Shown: positions 23,341 through 35,423 of the stretch, piece after piece
Position numbering within the stretch: the first letter of the stretch is position 1
How the letters are laid out: each line of letters begins with the position of its first letter
Assembly (NCBI GenBank): GCA_035048485.1
Contig: CM068586.1
Coordinates: 28,939,849 to 29,003,848 of the forward strand
Direction of reading: 5' to 3'
DNA from: Pteria penguin
Lineage: Eukaryota > Mollusca > Bivalvia > Pterioida > Pteriidae
DNA: 64,000 nt
Notes under the pieces: model-generated
Told to the model about the DNA's origin: nothing
The model's input: the letters and a program-made list of their open reading frames with translations, nothing else
Database searches by the model: none
Made by a program: the position numbers and the translations under genes

Positions 23341-23989
23341 ATCTCGAATTAACTTGATGAACAGGAGGCGGGGGTTCATGTCTATCTGTGCTACAATATC
23401 ACTACATATTTTGCTGAATAATCCAAATTTACACCAAATTAAAAATGAAATAGATGTACACATGTGTATATATTTGTTTGCAATAAGCATCGTTATTGAT
23501 GCGTGCTGTTTCTGAAATATAATCTTCTATGGGTTAAGATCAATTACTTTATAGAGCACAAGTTCTTATCTAGATAAACATTACCTCAAGGAACAGGATA
23601 AGCATAATGTATTGAAATCCATTTCACATATGTTAAAAGTAGAACTAGATAAGGCAAGAAGTAGTGTATTTATACACCAATAATTGTAAATACTTTGATT
23701 GCAATAAGAAGTAAAACTTACAGTTGATAAAATTTCGCGCGATTTTTCAGAGAGCTATATTTAGGATTGTTTAGCGAGTCGCGAGAAACATTATGGTGAG
23801 TGTATACACAATAAAAGTCTTTATACTTTCTGACACATCGCTGGCGTGAGTTTCATTTTTGCATTAGCTTATATAAACAATTTTTTTAAAAAGTTAATAT
23901 CCTTTAAAGTGCAAATTTAAACATGAAAAGTATGTACTAATGTGAAACTTTTACCAGAGTTTTCATGGAAAAGAAATGAAAAATAAATA

Positions 23990-24167
23990 CAGTAAAACCT
24001 GTCTTAGCGGCCCCCTCTATTAAGAGGTCACCTGTCTATAAAGGTCACATTTTAAATTCCCAAAATCTATGTTTTCCTAAATAAAAGATTTCTGTATAAA
24101 GGCCACCTGTCTATAAAGGCCACTTTTGACTCTTCCCTTAGCTGACCTTAATAGACAGGTTTGACTG
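23990..24167. mobile_element. MITE, pogo/Tigger-like (Tc1/mariner superfamily), 178 bp
   Basis: Terminal inverted repeats of about 20 bp starting CAGT(A/C)AAACCTGTCT, flanked by TA on both sides (23988-23989 and 24168-24169). Internally it holds direct repeats of CTATAAAGGCCAC. The CAGTCAAACCTGTCT terminus and TA target are typical of Tigger/pogo-derived non-autonomous elements. No coding capacity. Confidence 0.85.
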
Positions 24168-24169
24168 TA

Positions 24170-24780
24170 CATAAATGGACAGTTCCCTGTAAATTACCAA
24201 TCGGTGTGCTGAATAACTGACGAGGGATATATATTGAATTCTAGTCTAATACAATTCGAAGTGTGGTTCAATTTAAGTGACGGATTTAGACGACACTTAC
24301 TTCCTGTTTGCTCAAAGTTTACCATAAGCTCTTCTTTGTTATTTTCAAATAAGTCTGTATTATAAATCGATAAAGTATGATTCACACTTGAACTAGAATC
24401 CCTTAGTATGTTCCTTTTAAACATTTATCGGGCATACTGTTCATTTAAAAACTAGCCTGTTTAAAAATGCGTCGCCGGGCATTTTACTTTTCTTATCTAT
24501 CTCATAATTTGCTTTTAGGTTTGATACTGAACCTTGGATCTCGACTGTAATCATTTGATTTGCAAAGCCGTATTCCAGGTAATTTGTATTTGTTATGTTT
24601 TTCTCGAGATGGTAATTCTATAATCTTTCTATAGGTTCTGTCTTAATCGACCGTCGGTCATACCTTAACAATGTCATTATTGCCGAGCTGAATCATGAAT
24701 ATATAAATTTTCAAACTAAAGGAGTATTTTCTAATATGTCAATCAAATGCGACCATATTTTTCTTTTTTGTGCAAGTCGC
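24170..24780. other. No recognisable feature
   Basis: No coding signal. Sequence from about 24450 onward resembles the region upstream of the intact ANL gene (49000-49250; for example the ATGCCCGGCGACG phrase in reverse complement), so it is probably part of the duplicated segment. Confidence 0.5.
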
Positions 24781-24862
24781 TTTCCATAGGAAACATTACA
24801 GTTTAAAGTGTAGATCAAACAGTCAAATAATTCATTCATTCAGTAGGGCATTCACCCTTAAA

Positions 24863-25311
24863 ATAGATGGTGATTGTAGCTGGAGTTATATCAGAGGTCA
24901 TGGAAAAATGAATGTTCCTTTTAAAACTGTACCAGATATGATATCTCTGGGTCAAAATTAGTCAAATGTGTCAATTTTACAACAGATTTTCGAACATCGA
25001 AACATAAAGTTTCAGGCAAGTTGTGCATCTCTTCCTAATTTGAAATTGCTGATAGCAGCGACCAAGGAACCACCATATAGCTACCTTACGTTTCGTGATG
25101 TTATGCAGATGGGTCATGTAGAAATACAGCTACCAACGATAGATCCCGAAGATGACGTTGCGATATTTATGACATCAGGAAGTACAGGGACCCCAAAGTT
25201 GATTCCGCACACACTCTTCTCTTTGTTGCTGAGTGGATATGCTTTGGAACTTATGTATGGCAAAGAAAACAGAAAGGGTTTTAACGACCGCCCCTTTAGT
25301 TAGATAGCTGG
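24863..25311 (+). pseudogene. Acyl-CoA synthetase-like (ANL) exon 1 pseudogene, copy C
   Basis: Plus-strand duplicate of exon 1. The start codon is ATA where the intact gene has ATG. About 104 codons are missing between PDMIS and SILQ, with a stop at the scar. Downstream it is open again, including the nucleotide-binding loop MTSGSTGTPKLI. The conserved FSW near the exon end is FS-stop. The donor (GG followed by GTAAGT) is kept at 25312. No exon 2 was found downstream. The upstream TATAAAA of the intact gene is TTTAAAG here, so the promoter is also damaged. Confidence 0.9.
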
Positions 25312-25411
25312 GTAAGTTAAATAATGTTACGTATATTTGAAGGTGTAAATGTTATATACAACATACATACATATTTAAATACATACATAACATGAAACTT
25401 TGGCTACTGTC

Positions 25412-25473
25412 CTATGAAATATTACAATTTCTAAGAATGAATAGTCATTCATAAAAATTGTAATATTTCATAG
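25412..25473. repeat. 62-bp near-perfect hairpin
   Basis: Perfect 19-bp arms CTATGAAATATTACAATTT (25412-25430) and their complement (25455-25473). An inner 6-bp stem GAATGA/TCATTC lies between, with a 4-base loop and a small internal bulge. Could be a tiny MITE core or a small hairpin RNA precursor. Confidence 0.8.
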
Positions 25474-26128
25474 CACACTACCCTTGAATACCTTGGTCAG
25501 CCTGCAAGGACACCCATTTCATCATTTCAAAAATGCCGTGTATAAGGGAAAAAGAGGGTTTTTCGCCGACCAGAAATTTCAGAATCAAGGTTAGAGGACA
25601 GATTTTCATCTTTTCTTTTCTTTTGAACGACATTTCAAAAGTTGAGATAGCTCAACACTATATACAGACATTACGATCAATCGCTATCGCCAAAGTATAA
25701 TTGAAATAAATCGGCTACCATGGGAAACGTCAATACGCAAGTCAAACCAATTGTTCGTTCGCGGACGAGTTCCCGTATGTATGTAAATTAAGTGACAGTA
25801 ATTATTGATTTTGGGAATATTGATTGCGTAAGTATGCATAGAATGTTACGTTTGTAGGGTAACTTCAAGAACGCCCCCTCCCCTAATGTAATGTAACTTC
25901 AAGAATCCCCCCCCCACCTTTCCGACAAAAAAAAAACACCCGGGGAGAGTAGTTACCTGTTTTCTTGTTATATATGACGTGTGTCGTTGTTTCAAATTTA
26001 GAAAGAAAACGAGAAAAATATAATTCCGACAAGTATGATGATAACTATTATTTAGATATCTCATCATTAAACTATTTATCATCCTAAATGTAATGTTATG
26101 CATCCAACACATTTCAACCTGTACTATA
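25474..26128. other. No gene; short C- and A-runs
   Basis: Contains two GTAACTTCAAGAA phrases separated by C-rich tracts (25858-25918) and a poly-A run (25926-25935). No coding signal. Confidence 0.4.
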
Positions 26129-26132
26129 GATA

Positions 26133-26627
26133 CAGTTAGGTGCAGTCCTAACCTTATATAAAGTGCACTTCAAGTTAACTTTATGACTGCTTTTCAAGTT
26201 TACTTGGCGACAACAGAGTAAACTTGGAATCAAGTTTAGTAGTAAACTTGATTCCAAGTTTATTACTAAACTTGATTCTAAGTTTACTCTAAGTGCACTT
26301 TAAGTTTAGTTTACTTTCTATACACATGTAGATTTACTATATTTTTCTCTTAAAACAGTTTTTTTTATATATATAAAATATGCAATTGTACACAATAAGA
26401 CAATTATTTCTATCGTGTTATACGCAACTGGATAATTGTAATAAATAAACGTAAAAAGTAAACTTGGTGTCACGTGATAGTAAACTTGAAGACGGAATTA
26501 CTTTAAAGTAAACTTGATATCAAGTGCACTTGACTAAACTTTATGACTGGTATTCAAGACGAAAAACTTAACTTAAAGTGCACTTGCCAAGTGCACTTGA
26601 ATGTAAGGTTAGGACTGCACCTAACTG
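26133..26627. mobile_element. Fold-back MITE, Tc1/mariner-type, 495 bp
   Basis: Perfect terminal inverted repeats of at least 24 bp starting CAGTTAGGTGCAGTCCTAAC, flanked by TA duplications (26131-26132 and 26628-26629). Inside are a perfect 19-bp hairpin (AAACTTGGAATCAAGTTTA and its complement) and many AAGTGCACTT palindromes. No open frame of note. TA target and CAGT ends place it with Tc1/mariner non-autonomous elements; an autonomous partner is not in the window. Confidence 0.9.
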
Positions 26628-26629
26628 TA

Positions 26630-27119
26630 TCACATGAAAATTATAAAGACCTCATATTATGCCAAGATAAGAAAAGTAGCAAATCTCCCATATTTGACGA
26701 GAAGTATAGATTAGGACAAGATTTAGAATGAGAGGCTAGGACGACGGAGACGACAGGAAACAGTATTGAAATATAATGAAAGAGACAGATTAACACTATT
26801 TATGTAGAATGAATGAGGGAGGGGACATGATTGGAATGAGTGAGATATTGGGTTGGAACGACAAAGGGGGAAATCTGGGGCTAAATAAAGAAGGTAGGGT
26901 GATATTAGGGTGAAAATTAGACCGAGGACGATATTAAGGTGGGATGAAAGATACAGGGAGTAGATGTTGGTGTGGGAAGAAAGAGACAAATAACTGGAAG
27001 ACAGGAAGACTTGAGGGAACATTTTTGAGCGGAAAAGAGACATAGGAATGAACTAAAGGGAGAATGAGAAAAACAGATGATATTGACTCGGAGGAACAAG
27101 ACAATGGATAATATGGAAC
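26630..27119. other. Purine-rich non-coding sequence
   Basis: GA-rich plus strand with GGGA-type repeats. Open frames on the minus strand are serine/leucine-rich by composition and not credible genes. Confidence 0.5.
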
Positions 27120-29210
27120 ACAGCATCAAGACGAGGGTATAATAAGACTGTATAGAACTTATTACAGTCACACATCAAGACCAGGGTATAATACGACAGA
27201 ATAGAACGTATTATAGCCGCACATCAAGACAAGGGTATAATAAGATTGTATAGAATGTGCTATAGCCACACATCAACACCAGGGTATAATAAGACTGTAT
27301 AGAAAGTATTATAGCCACACATCAAGACCAGGGTATAATAAGACTTTATAGAAAGTATTATAGCCACACATCAAGACCAGGGTATAATAAGACTGTATAG
27401 AAAGTATTATAGCCACACATCAAGACCAGGGTAGAATAAGACTTTATAGAAAGTATTATAGCCACACATCAAGACCAGGGTATAATAAGACTGTATAGAA
27501 AGTATTATTGCCACACATCAAGACCAGGGTATAATAAGACTGTATAGAAAGTATTATAGCCACACATCAAGACAAGGGTATAATAAGACTGTTTAGAAAG
27601 TATTATAGCCACACATCAAGACCAGGGTAGAATAAGACTGTATCGAACGTATTATAGCCACACATCAAGACCAGGGTATAATAAGACTGTATAGAAAGTG
27701 TTATAGCCCCACATCAAGACCAGGGTATAATAAGACTGTATAGAAAGTGTTATAGCCACATATCAAGACCAGGGTAGAATAAGACTGTATAGAAAGTATT
27801 ATAGCCATACATCAAGACCAGGGTAGAATAAGACTGTATAAAAAGTATTATAGCCATACATCAAGACCAGGGTAGAATAAGACTGTATAGAAAGTATTAT
27901 AGCCACACATCAAGACCAGGGTAGAATAAGACTGTATAGAAAGTATTATAGCCACACATCAAGACCAGGGTAGAATAAGACTGTATAGAAAGTATTATAG
28001 CCATACATCAAGACCAGGGTAGAATAAGACTGTATAGAAAGTATTATAGCCACACATCAAGACCAGGGTAGAATAAGACTGCATAGAAAGTATTATAGCC
28101 ACACATCAAGACCAGGGTAGAATAAGACTGTATAGAAAGTATTATAGCCACACATCAAGACCAGGGTAGAATAAGACTGTATAGAAAGTATTATAGCCAC
28201 ACATCCAGACCAGGTTATAATAAGACTGTATAGAAAGTATTACAGCCACACATCAAGACCAGAGTATAATAAGACTGTATAGAAAGTATTATAGCCACAC
28301 ATCAAGACCAGGGTAGAATAAGACTGTATAGAAAGTATTATAGCCACACATCAAGACCAGGGTAGAATAAGACTGTATAGAAAGACTGTATAGAAAGTAT
28401 TATAGCCACACATCAAGACCAGGGTAGAATACGACTGTATAGAAAGACTGTACAGAAAGTATTATAGCCACACATCAAGACCAGGGTATAATAAAAATAG
28501 AAAGTATTATAGCCATACATCAAGACCAGGATAGAATAAGACTGTATAGAAAGTATTATAGCCACACATCAAGACCAGGGTATAATAAGACTGTATAGAA
28601 AGTATTATAGCCACACATCAAGACCAGGGTAGAATAAGACTGTATAGAAAGTATTATAGCCGCACATCAAGACCAGGGTAGAATAAGACTGTATAGAAAG
28701 TATTATAGCCATACATCAAGACCAGGGTAGAATAAGACTGTATAGAAAGTATTATAGCCGCACATCAAGACCAGGGTATAATAAGACTGTATAGAAAGTA
28801 TTATAGCCACACATCAAGACCAGGGTATAATAAGACTGTATAGAAAGTGTTATAGCCACACATCAAGACCAGGGTATAATAAGACTGTATAGAAAGTGTT
28901 ATAGCCACACATCAAGACCAGGGTATAATAAGACTGTATAGAAAGTATTATAGCCACACATCAAGACCAGGGTATAATAAGACTCTATAGAAAGTATTAT
29001 AGCCACACATCAAGACAAGGGTATAATAAGACTGTATAGAAAGTATTATAGCCACACATCAAGACCAGGGTAGAATAAGACTGTATAGAAAGTATTATAG
29101 CCACACATCAAGACCAGGGTGTAATTATACTGTACTTGAATTGTTAAAGCCACACATCAATACGAGGGTGTAATAAAATTGTATAGAACACATTCTAACC
29201 ACACAACATC
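27120..29210. repeat. 49-bp minisatellite, about 42 units
   Basis: Head-to-tail units of 49 bp with core CATCAAGACCAGGGTATAAT and GACTGTATAGAAAGTATTA. Units differ mainly at one base (GGGTATAAT versus GGGTAGAAT), and the two types occur in blocks: TATA type to about 27750, TAGA type about 27770-28740, TATA type again to about 29030. Two nearby units near 28370 and 28440 carry the same internal 14-bp duplication, and one near 28490 is shortened. Edges decay (27120-27250, 29100-29210). Confidence 0.97.
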
Positions 29211-30720
29211 AAGGCACATGTATAATCAATTTCTAGTCATATAATACCAATTTGAAGCATATAATAACATAAGCAACGAATAAAATAAATATCTGGCGCA
29301 TCTGTGAACGCTGTCATTTTTATTTGGGTGTGGCAATGCTTATATTTTACAAAAACGCCTCGCAATAAAACTCAATTTCTGACAGGGTATTCGCAGATAC
29401 ATTCTCAGTTCTTATGAAACTCAAGCATGGTAACCACATTCTAATGCATTTGACAAAATTAATAATTACAACTACAGGCAGTACGCACAGAGCTACGGTT
29501 CTCTAAACCAAGTTGCTTATCACAGCGATCAAAAACTGTAAGGTATCGAGAAGTCACAAATCAAAAATTGCAGTGTCTAATGATGTCATATCAAAACTGC
29601 AGGGTATCGTGAAGACCTTTTTAACGTAAGACTGGCGCCGTGCTACCGGATGGATCACATATCAAGGGTAAACAAAAGGCTACTCAAGAACATCTGAAAA
29701 AAATGAAGATTTATTAACTTCGAAGTTATGCAGAAGATCTGGGCGTAAACGTAAAGAATATGAATGATGAAATTATTAATGATATCCTCTATTCAAATAC
29801 CCCTCTGTCTGCATTGACATCCTTACATTTATCTAATAACCTCAAACCCGAAACCGGTACGGAGTCATCTGCCTCCATTTACGACAGCTCACTACATTCA
29901 CATAAATGGTTCTCGCAATTTTCCTGACATGCTATTTAGAGTCATTTATGACTGAAAAGAGATGATGGGCAGTCTGTAGAAAACCTCGAAGGACTGAACA
30001 ATTCATTATGATGCAGGAGATGTGTTCAAGACATGACATATGCCAAGGTAATATATTAATTATGTATAATCATATGTTATGATTTATATCTTATTTAAAA
30101 ATTCAGTGAAATCAAGGTCCTAAAAGTGTTTCTAAAGGAAGAGTGATTCCAGCATATGACCCATAACTTTTGCAAGTTTATTACTTTTTGTAATCCCTAG
30201 CTAGCCTCCATGCGAATGCACATAATTGTCAAATTTGATGGCGTGTCTAATCTATAAGGATTTTTAGCAATATCCATGCAAGAATATACAATTTTGTCCC
30301 ATACCAAGGGTATAAGGGGCTTTAGACCTCCTATCACATAGATCTATAAATATAAGTCGTGCTGCAATAAAAAGTAGGTACCAGTGTATTTAGTAGGCAT
30401 GTAGGTTTAAATTTTAATGTTTTCTTTAAAGTGACAATCGACAAATTTAAAGTATGGACCAAGTTGTGTTGTGGAATATTTCCACTGGTCACTTTGGTCC
30501 CCATCTGGAATTTACATTAATTGCAATAATTCAACTATTCACTTAATTATTTAAAAAAATAATAGGAGGTAAAGTAAATTGGTTAACAGTAATAAAATAT
30601 CAAAAACAAATTACATTTTGCAAGTAGAATAAAATTTTACGACAAGTTGCATATAATTTATGTACATATGCCCACCATTGCAGTTCCTGAAATGAAATCT
30701 TTACAGATGTTTGTATTTAT
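29211..30720. other. No recognised gene; one unassigned open segment
   Basis: At about 29728-29930 (plus) an open frame reads RSYAEDLGVNVKNMNDEI and continues with polar, codon-like composition for about 66 residues to a stop. It looks more protein-like than its surroundings but has no ATG and no family I recognise; it could be an exon or transposon relic. Confidence 0.3.
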
Positions 30721-30779
30721 TTCCTCATGAAGCACCTCAGCGCGTCATAGCGTGACGTCATAGCGTGATTCTGTATTTT

Positions 30780-30890
30780 CCAACCATTATTGGCTGGATT
30801 GCGCCACTATGTTTAAGAGGTCGGTTACCTCCTGCTTCCATGTCGACATAAAACACCAATAAACCAACCAACCAACAACCATTATTCGCT
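30780..30890 (+). mobile_element. SINE 3' tail fragment
   Basis: Ends GACATAAAACACCAATAAAC followed by an AACC-type repeat, the tail style of bivalve tRNA-derived SINEs. Related to the tails at 23085-23115 (minus) and 55205-55240. The tRNA-like head is not present. Confidence 0.6.
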
Positions 30891-31194
30891 GTTCTGTTCT
30901 GGAATCTCAATATATATGTTATCATGTTTGTACGAAATCATATTTCGTATTTCGTAAGTACTAGCTACGCCTTCCCAGTTTTATAGAAACGGTCTTATGC
31001 CAATCACATAGCGAGCGCCTTCTGTAAGAATTTGTATGGGGTCTAGTATGTAGGTATCTTGCTATCACCGGCAAAAATGGACACTAGTGTAAAAGTGTAA
31101 AACTACGGGAAATGATATAGAAATTGTATGACATCACCATGGTTTGACGTCAGATATCAGATTCCCATGTTTACCCATATTTATGAAAAATATA

Positions 31195-31600
31195 GAACAT
31201 ATATACCTTTTAATTTGGTGCACCATATGCGCATTTCAACAACTTCTGTCTCTTCAGTGATACTCGTGGCCAGATGATTGGAATTCTCAAAATATGAGGG
31301 ACATACTCCTTAGTTTTAGAGTGATTTACTTAATTTGATGAGTGAAAATTTGAAGTATATATTCCAAGTCAGTACAAAAGCCACTAGACTTATGAATCCC
31401 TCGGGAACTATCAGTCCACCAGCAGTGATACCGGCCTAGTGGTTATAATAAATAAAGAACATATATAACTTTTAATTTAGTGCACCATATGCGCATTTCA
31501 ACAACTTATGTCTCTTCAGTGATGCTCGTGGCCAGATGATTGGAATTCTCAAAATATATAAATATTTGAAGAGGAGTATTGAAACCAAAATGACCGAATA
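31195..31600. repeat. Dispersed repeat, two copies
   Basis: 31195-31300 and 31456-31610 share a block with TGCACCATATGCGCATTTCA, a TCTCTTCAGTGAT phrase and CGTGGCCAGATGATTGGAAT. A third, more diverged copy lies at 39300-39450. No coding capacity seen; probably an untranslated part of an unidentified retroelement. Confidence 0.7.
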
Positions 31601-31805
31601 GTGAACCAAATAATCTATATAAGGACAGAGCTATGCATGAGGAAGATACTCCTTAGTTTTAAAGCATATATTTCAGGTCTCACGGGGTATGAACTTGATT
31701 TCTTCTGTGGTAACATTAAGTCCCTTATCCAAAAAACGGCAGTTCATTACAACCGGGTTTATAGCGATTATTACTACTTATTTGCATTTGAAGCGAATGG
31801 ATTTT

Positions 31806-32400
31806 GACTAGTTCTCGCCGCCTTGATAGTCAGCGTGCAACATTCTTGGAAAAAGTTTGTATAAGGCTGTAGCTATAGAGAGATCCAATATAAGATTTAT
31901 AGTCTTTTAGATAATTTGTGGGTCATATTGTCTATGACGAAGGCGTTTAATTTATTTCGGAACCCGACGAAAGAAATTGTCGAAATCTTTGACCCTCCCA
32001 AGTTTGTATACAAGATTACCATGAAAATTCCATTCCATCTAGAGAAAAATTCTGAATACGATTTAAAGGATTTGCCAAATGTTTTTCTATGTTTTTGATA
32101 TCTATAACTCTTTAAAAGTTAAAGTTAAAAGTTTCGAAGTAATTTGTAAATTCGTATAAAAGTCCAAAACATCGGTGCAGCTCCATCCAAATAATGGAAA
32201 TTTACAATAGGAAATCCAAAATCGTCAAGTTTATCGTAAATATTAGTACGAATTTTACTATTAATTATCTTAATTAAGTCTGAAAAAGTTGTTTCTGTTA
32301 GCTTTGTTTAATTGACGTTCAGATGGGTATATATCTTTCAGACTCAGGGTTATCGATAACTACGATGTCATCAAGATATCTTGATGTGCCATTGAAAAAC
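31806..32400 (-). mobile_element. PLE-A copy with RT C-terminus (decayed)
   Basis: Minus orientation: 3' region at 31806-31910, thumb-region remnants at 31910-32240, and the catalytic segment SRYLDDIVVIDNPESE at about 32330-32385. Multiple frameshifts and stops, and an internal deletion between the catalytic segment and the thumb. Confidence 0.75.
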
Positions 32401-32737
32401 AGTAATGGGCTTATAAAGCAAACAAATTCATTTCGACCTTTCTTAAACTTGTCTGACGACAGTTCAGCCTTGCTAAAAGACAAACTGTCTTACCATTTAT
32501 CCTAGTAAAAGTGATATTTCAATCCACTTTCCTAACTGACGTCTTTATAACTGAAATATGCCTTGCCAGAATCAATTTGTTTGAAGTGGAATAGGTCGAA
32601 GTGACTGGAAACACTATTTATGTATCCAGTAACCGTCCGAATTGATCAGGAGCGTAATTATGGTGCAAATAAAGAGTTATTATCTAAGTAATCAATAATA
32701 TAGGGTATATATCCAAAGAGAATAGATTCGATCGGTA

Positions 32738-32741
<4 letters not shown>

Positions 32742-32771
<30 letters not shown>
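32742..32771. repeat. poly-T tract
   Basis: About 30 consecutive T on the plus strand; could be the poly-A tail of a minus-strand retroposon, but no body was identified next to it. Confidence 0.95.
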
Positions 32772-32772
<1 letters not shown>

Positions 32773-33327
32773 TCAAAGCGTGCAAAATTAGCGAGGTGTG
32801 ATTGTGGTCGAGTCGAAGGTGCGAGTCATCCCTTTTACCTATTCATGGATTGCGTATTAACTTGCTTTGAATTTGTTGGGAAAACTTTAATGTATGGTCG
32901 CCCCTGTGATCAGCTGGACAAAATTGGTGTTAACTATCTGTATGGATTAGTTTAAGTTTTACATTTAATATCAGTGGACTATTCATAGTCAAGAGAACAA
33001 TTCGAGGTATTTCCGTCAGCGGTCATTACTGGAAAATTACCTTCAACCAGTTAATTAGAATCTCAGCAGTACATTGCGTATATGATTGAAAATATTATCA
33101 GAAACAGATATTTCCAGCATTATATCGAATATTGATTGATATCAATACATTAATTACATTATGACTATACATAATTTAAATTAATCTCATTATCCCTTAC
33201 CTACAGATTCCTTTTCTTACTATCACAACTTGATAAATTGTTATTTTGATAAATACATAGAAAGGTGTCATGAATTTCAGGTGGATCATATGGTAATTCT
33301 ATAGGATTACTAATGATCTTACTGTTT
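32772..33327. other. No recognisable feature
   Basis: Non-coding, AT-rich. Confidence 0.35.
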
Positions 33328-33487
33328 ACTATAACTAGATCCTTGTCATCCTGCTTGGTGCGATATTTCGGCTCTGCTAGATATAGAGTAGTGTAAGAAT
33401 GACAAATACTATAACTAGATTCATATCATCCTGCTTGGTGCGATATTTCTGCTTTGCTAGCTATAGAGTAGAGTAAGAATGACAAAT
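33328..33487. repeat. Tandem duplication, 2 x 80 bp
   Basis: Two adjacent 80-bp units starting ACTATAACTAGAT and containing CATCCTGCTTGGTGCGATAT, differing at a handful of positions. Confidence 0.9.
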
Positions 33488-33959
33488 AAACATCTATATA
33501 ATCCTTCATCATAATCTGAAGCTGGTGTTCAACTTAGTCATTGAATTGAAACTCAAAGCAATAAGAATGTTTTTGTGGAATTTTAAGCCAAAATTATATC
33601 TGAGAGTTAATCTTTGCCTGTTATTCCTGAATTAGAGATCTGTTAACAATGAAATTGTCAAGAAGGAACAAACGTCTCCTTTTGGTAAAAAACAAAGACC
33701 AACGCGCACAGTAGTCGATCTGCATGAGTGGTCTTGCTAAAGTCTATTTCTAACCTCAGTTTTTGACAAAATTAAAAGTGAACACTTGAGAAAGTTAGAA
33801 ACAGACAGTACTGATATTTCTTTTAGAATCAGATTTAATTGGACCGAACATTCACTTGCTTTATTTCTAGGAACGATTCAAAAAGAGAAAAAAATGTTTT
33901 GTTCAAATAAAAGGAAAATATAAGAAAGACGTGTGATATTTAACTTTGGTTATCTGTTC

Positions 33960-35270
33960 TTGACATCCTTGTTCTCTATATGGAGGATTATTCATAATTT
34001 TTTAATGTGTGTCGTTTGAATGTACTGCTTTTGCGGCGAGTGGGAAGGTGGGCGCCCGTAAACTGGTTAATCCCACCAATTGTTGTTCATCATCGCTAAA
34101 TTTATATGTCTTGTATTGGGTCCCTCTACAACCCAATGCAGACTTTAACGTGAGCGTTGCACGCTGACTAACATGGCGGTGGGGACTCTATGACAGGCCT
34201 TGTCTAAATCTTTTCAGAGGAGACAAGGTCCTGATCCTCGTCGCCTCTGACTGTTAGTCGAGACTCCAATTGATCAAGGATCTAAGCTCGCTTACAGACG
34301 GGCAGAGTACGGTTTACTTATGTTAATGTCGCCTTACATAATTTTGAGAGCAACATACTATTCAATAAATTTTTCGCGTGTAATAATTTTTTTATGATTT
34401 CTCTTCTTGAGAAACCTGTTGATCCTTTTTCTATGGAGCATTATTTATAAATTTTCAAATGTGTGTCCTTTGATTGTGCTGTTTTACGGTGAGTGGGAAG
34501 GTGGACGCCCGTAAACCGGTTAACCACACCAATTGAGTGACATTTGTTACTTCAATTGATCGTCCTAAGTAGGTTTCGTAACCGCAACACAATCGAATAT
34601 TTTTGTGATATCATTCCGTGTATATTCTAGTATTATAATTTTTTTGTGTGTATTCGGATATGTCCAGCGCAATCCCTATATCTTCAGTAATGAATAAAAA
34701 GGTTCAAAAGGCTTCTTATCGGGTTCAAACATAATCAAACGGTTTCGACATCGAAAGTATACACTGAGATCACTGCAGACCACAAGTTTTGTAATTGCCC
34801 CCTCAACAGACTTGTGCAGCCTTTTCTATGACTTTTCCGTTTCAAAATACAACATTTCACATTCTGCAATATCTGTGGTAACTTTAAGATCGGCAAAGCA
34901 AGTGTCGGCTCATGGTAATGTCACTAAATATCTTTTTTCATTTATATTAATTTCCCTAAAAATATTCGTGTTCATATTTTATGATCTCTCGATTTTATTA
35001 ATCATTCGGCCTTGTTTTCTAAATGGATGATTATTAATAGAATCTTACATTCTGTTCTTTGATTATTCTACAATGGTGGTGAATGGGAATATGAGTCCAT
35101 AAACCGGTTAACCACAAGAATTGAGTGACCATTATTATTTCAGTTGACTATCCGAAGTCGGTACGAAAACTGAATTACAATCGAATATTTTTGTGATCTA
35201 TTTTTGTGTGTCTATTGTTTTATCCTCTCCATGTACCAGTCAGATGTCTTCTTTCCTCTCGATCATTTCC
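33960..35270 (+). mobile_element. Cluster of three partial PLE-A 3' regions, same orientation
   Basis: Unit 1 (33960-34105) carries GAGTGGGAAGGTGGGCGCCC. Unit 2 (about 34108-34640) begins earlier in the element, at the TGTATTGGGTCCCTCTACAA phrase that follows the RT in copy 1, and runs through AACCGGTTAACCACACCAAT. Unit 3 (about 34985-35260) repeats the second part with more divergence. The head-to-tail arrangement is typical of Penelope-like elements, which often form partial tandem copies with LTR-like ends. No RT coding sequence lies between the units. Confidence 0.8.
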
Positions 35271-35423
35271 TCAGATTATAAGGATATGTATACTGTACTT
35301 TTTTACAATGTATTAAAACAAAAATTTGTATTATATCGTTTGCATAAAGATGAATTATATGAGTTGCATTTCAGATTTAAATCGTATAAAAGGTAGGCGG
35401 TCTACATAAATCAACATTTCTCT

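Noticed and set aside
26723..27171. Two overlapping minus-strand frames of 84-106 codons
   Set aside because: Serine/leucine-rich translation of GA-rich DNA, with no domain, splice or start support.
27120..29210. Regular repeat array resembling CRISPR
   Set aside because: Units are contiguous without spacers, the period is 49 bp throughout, and the genome is clearly eukaryotic.
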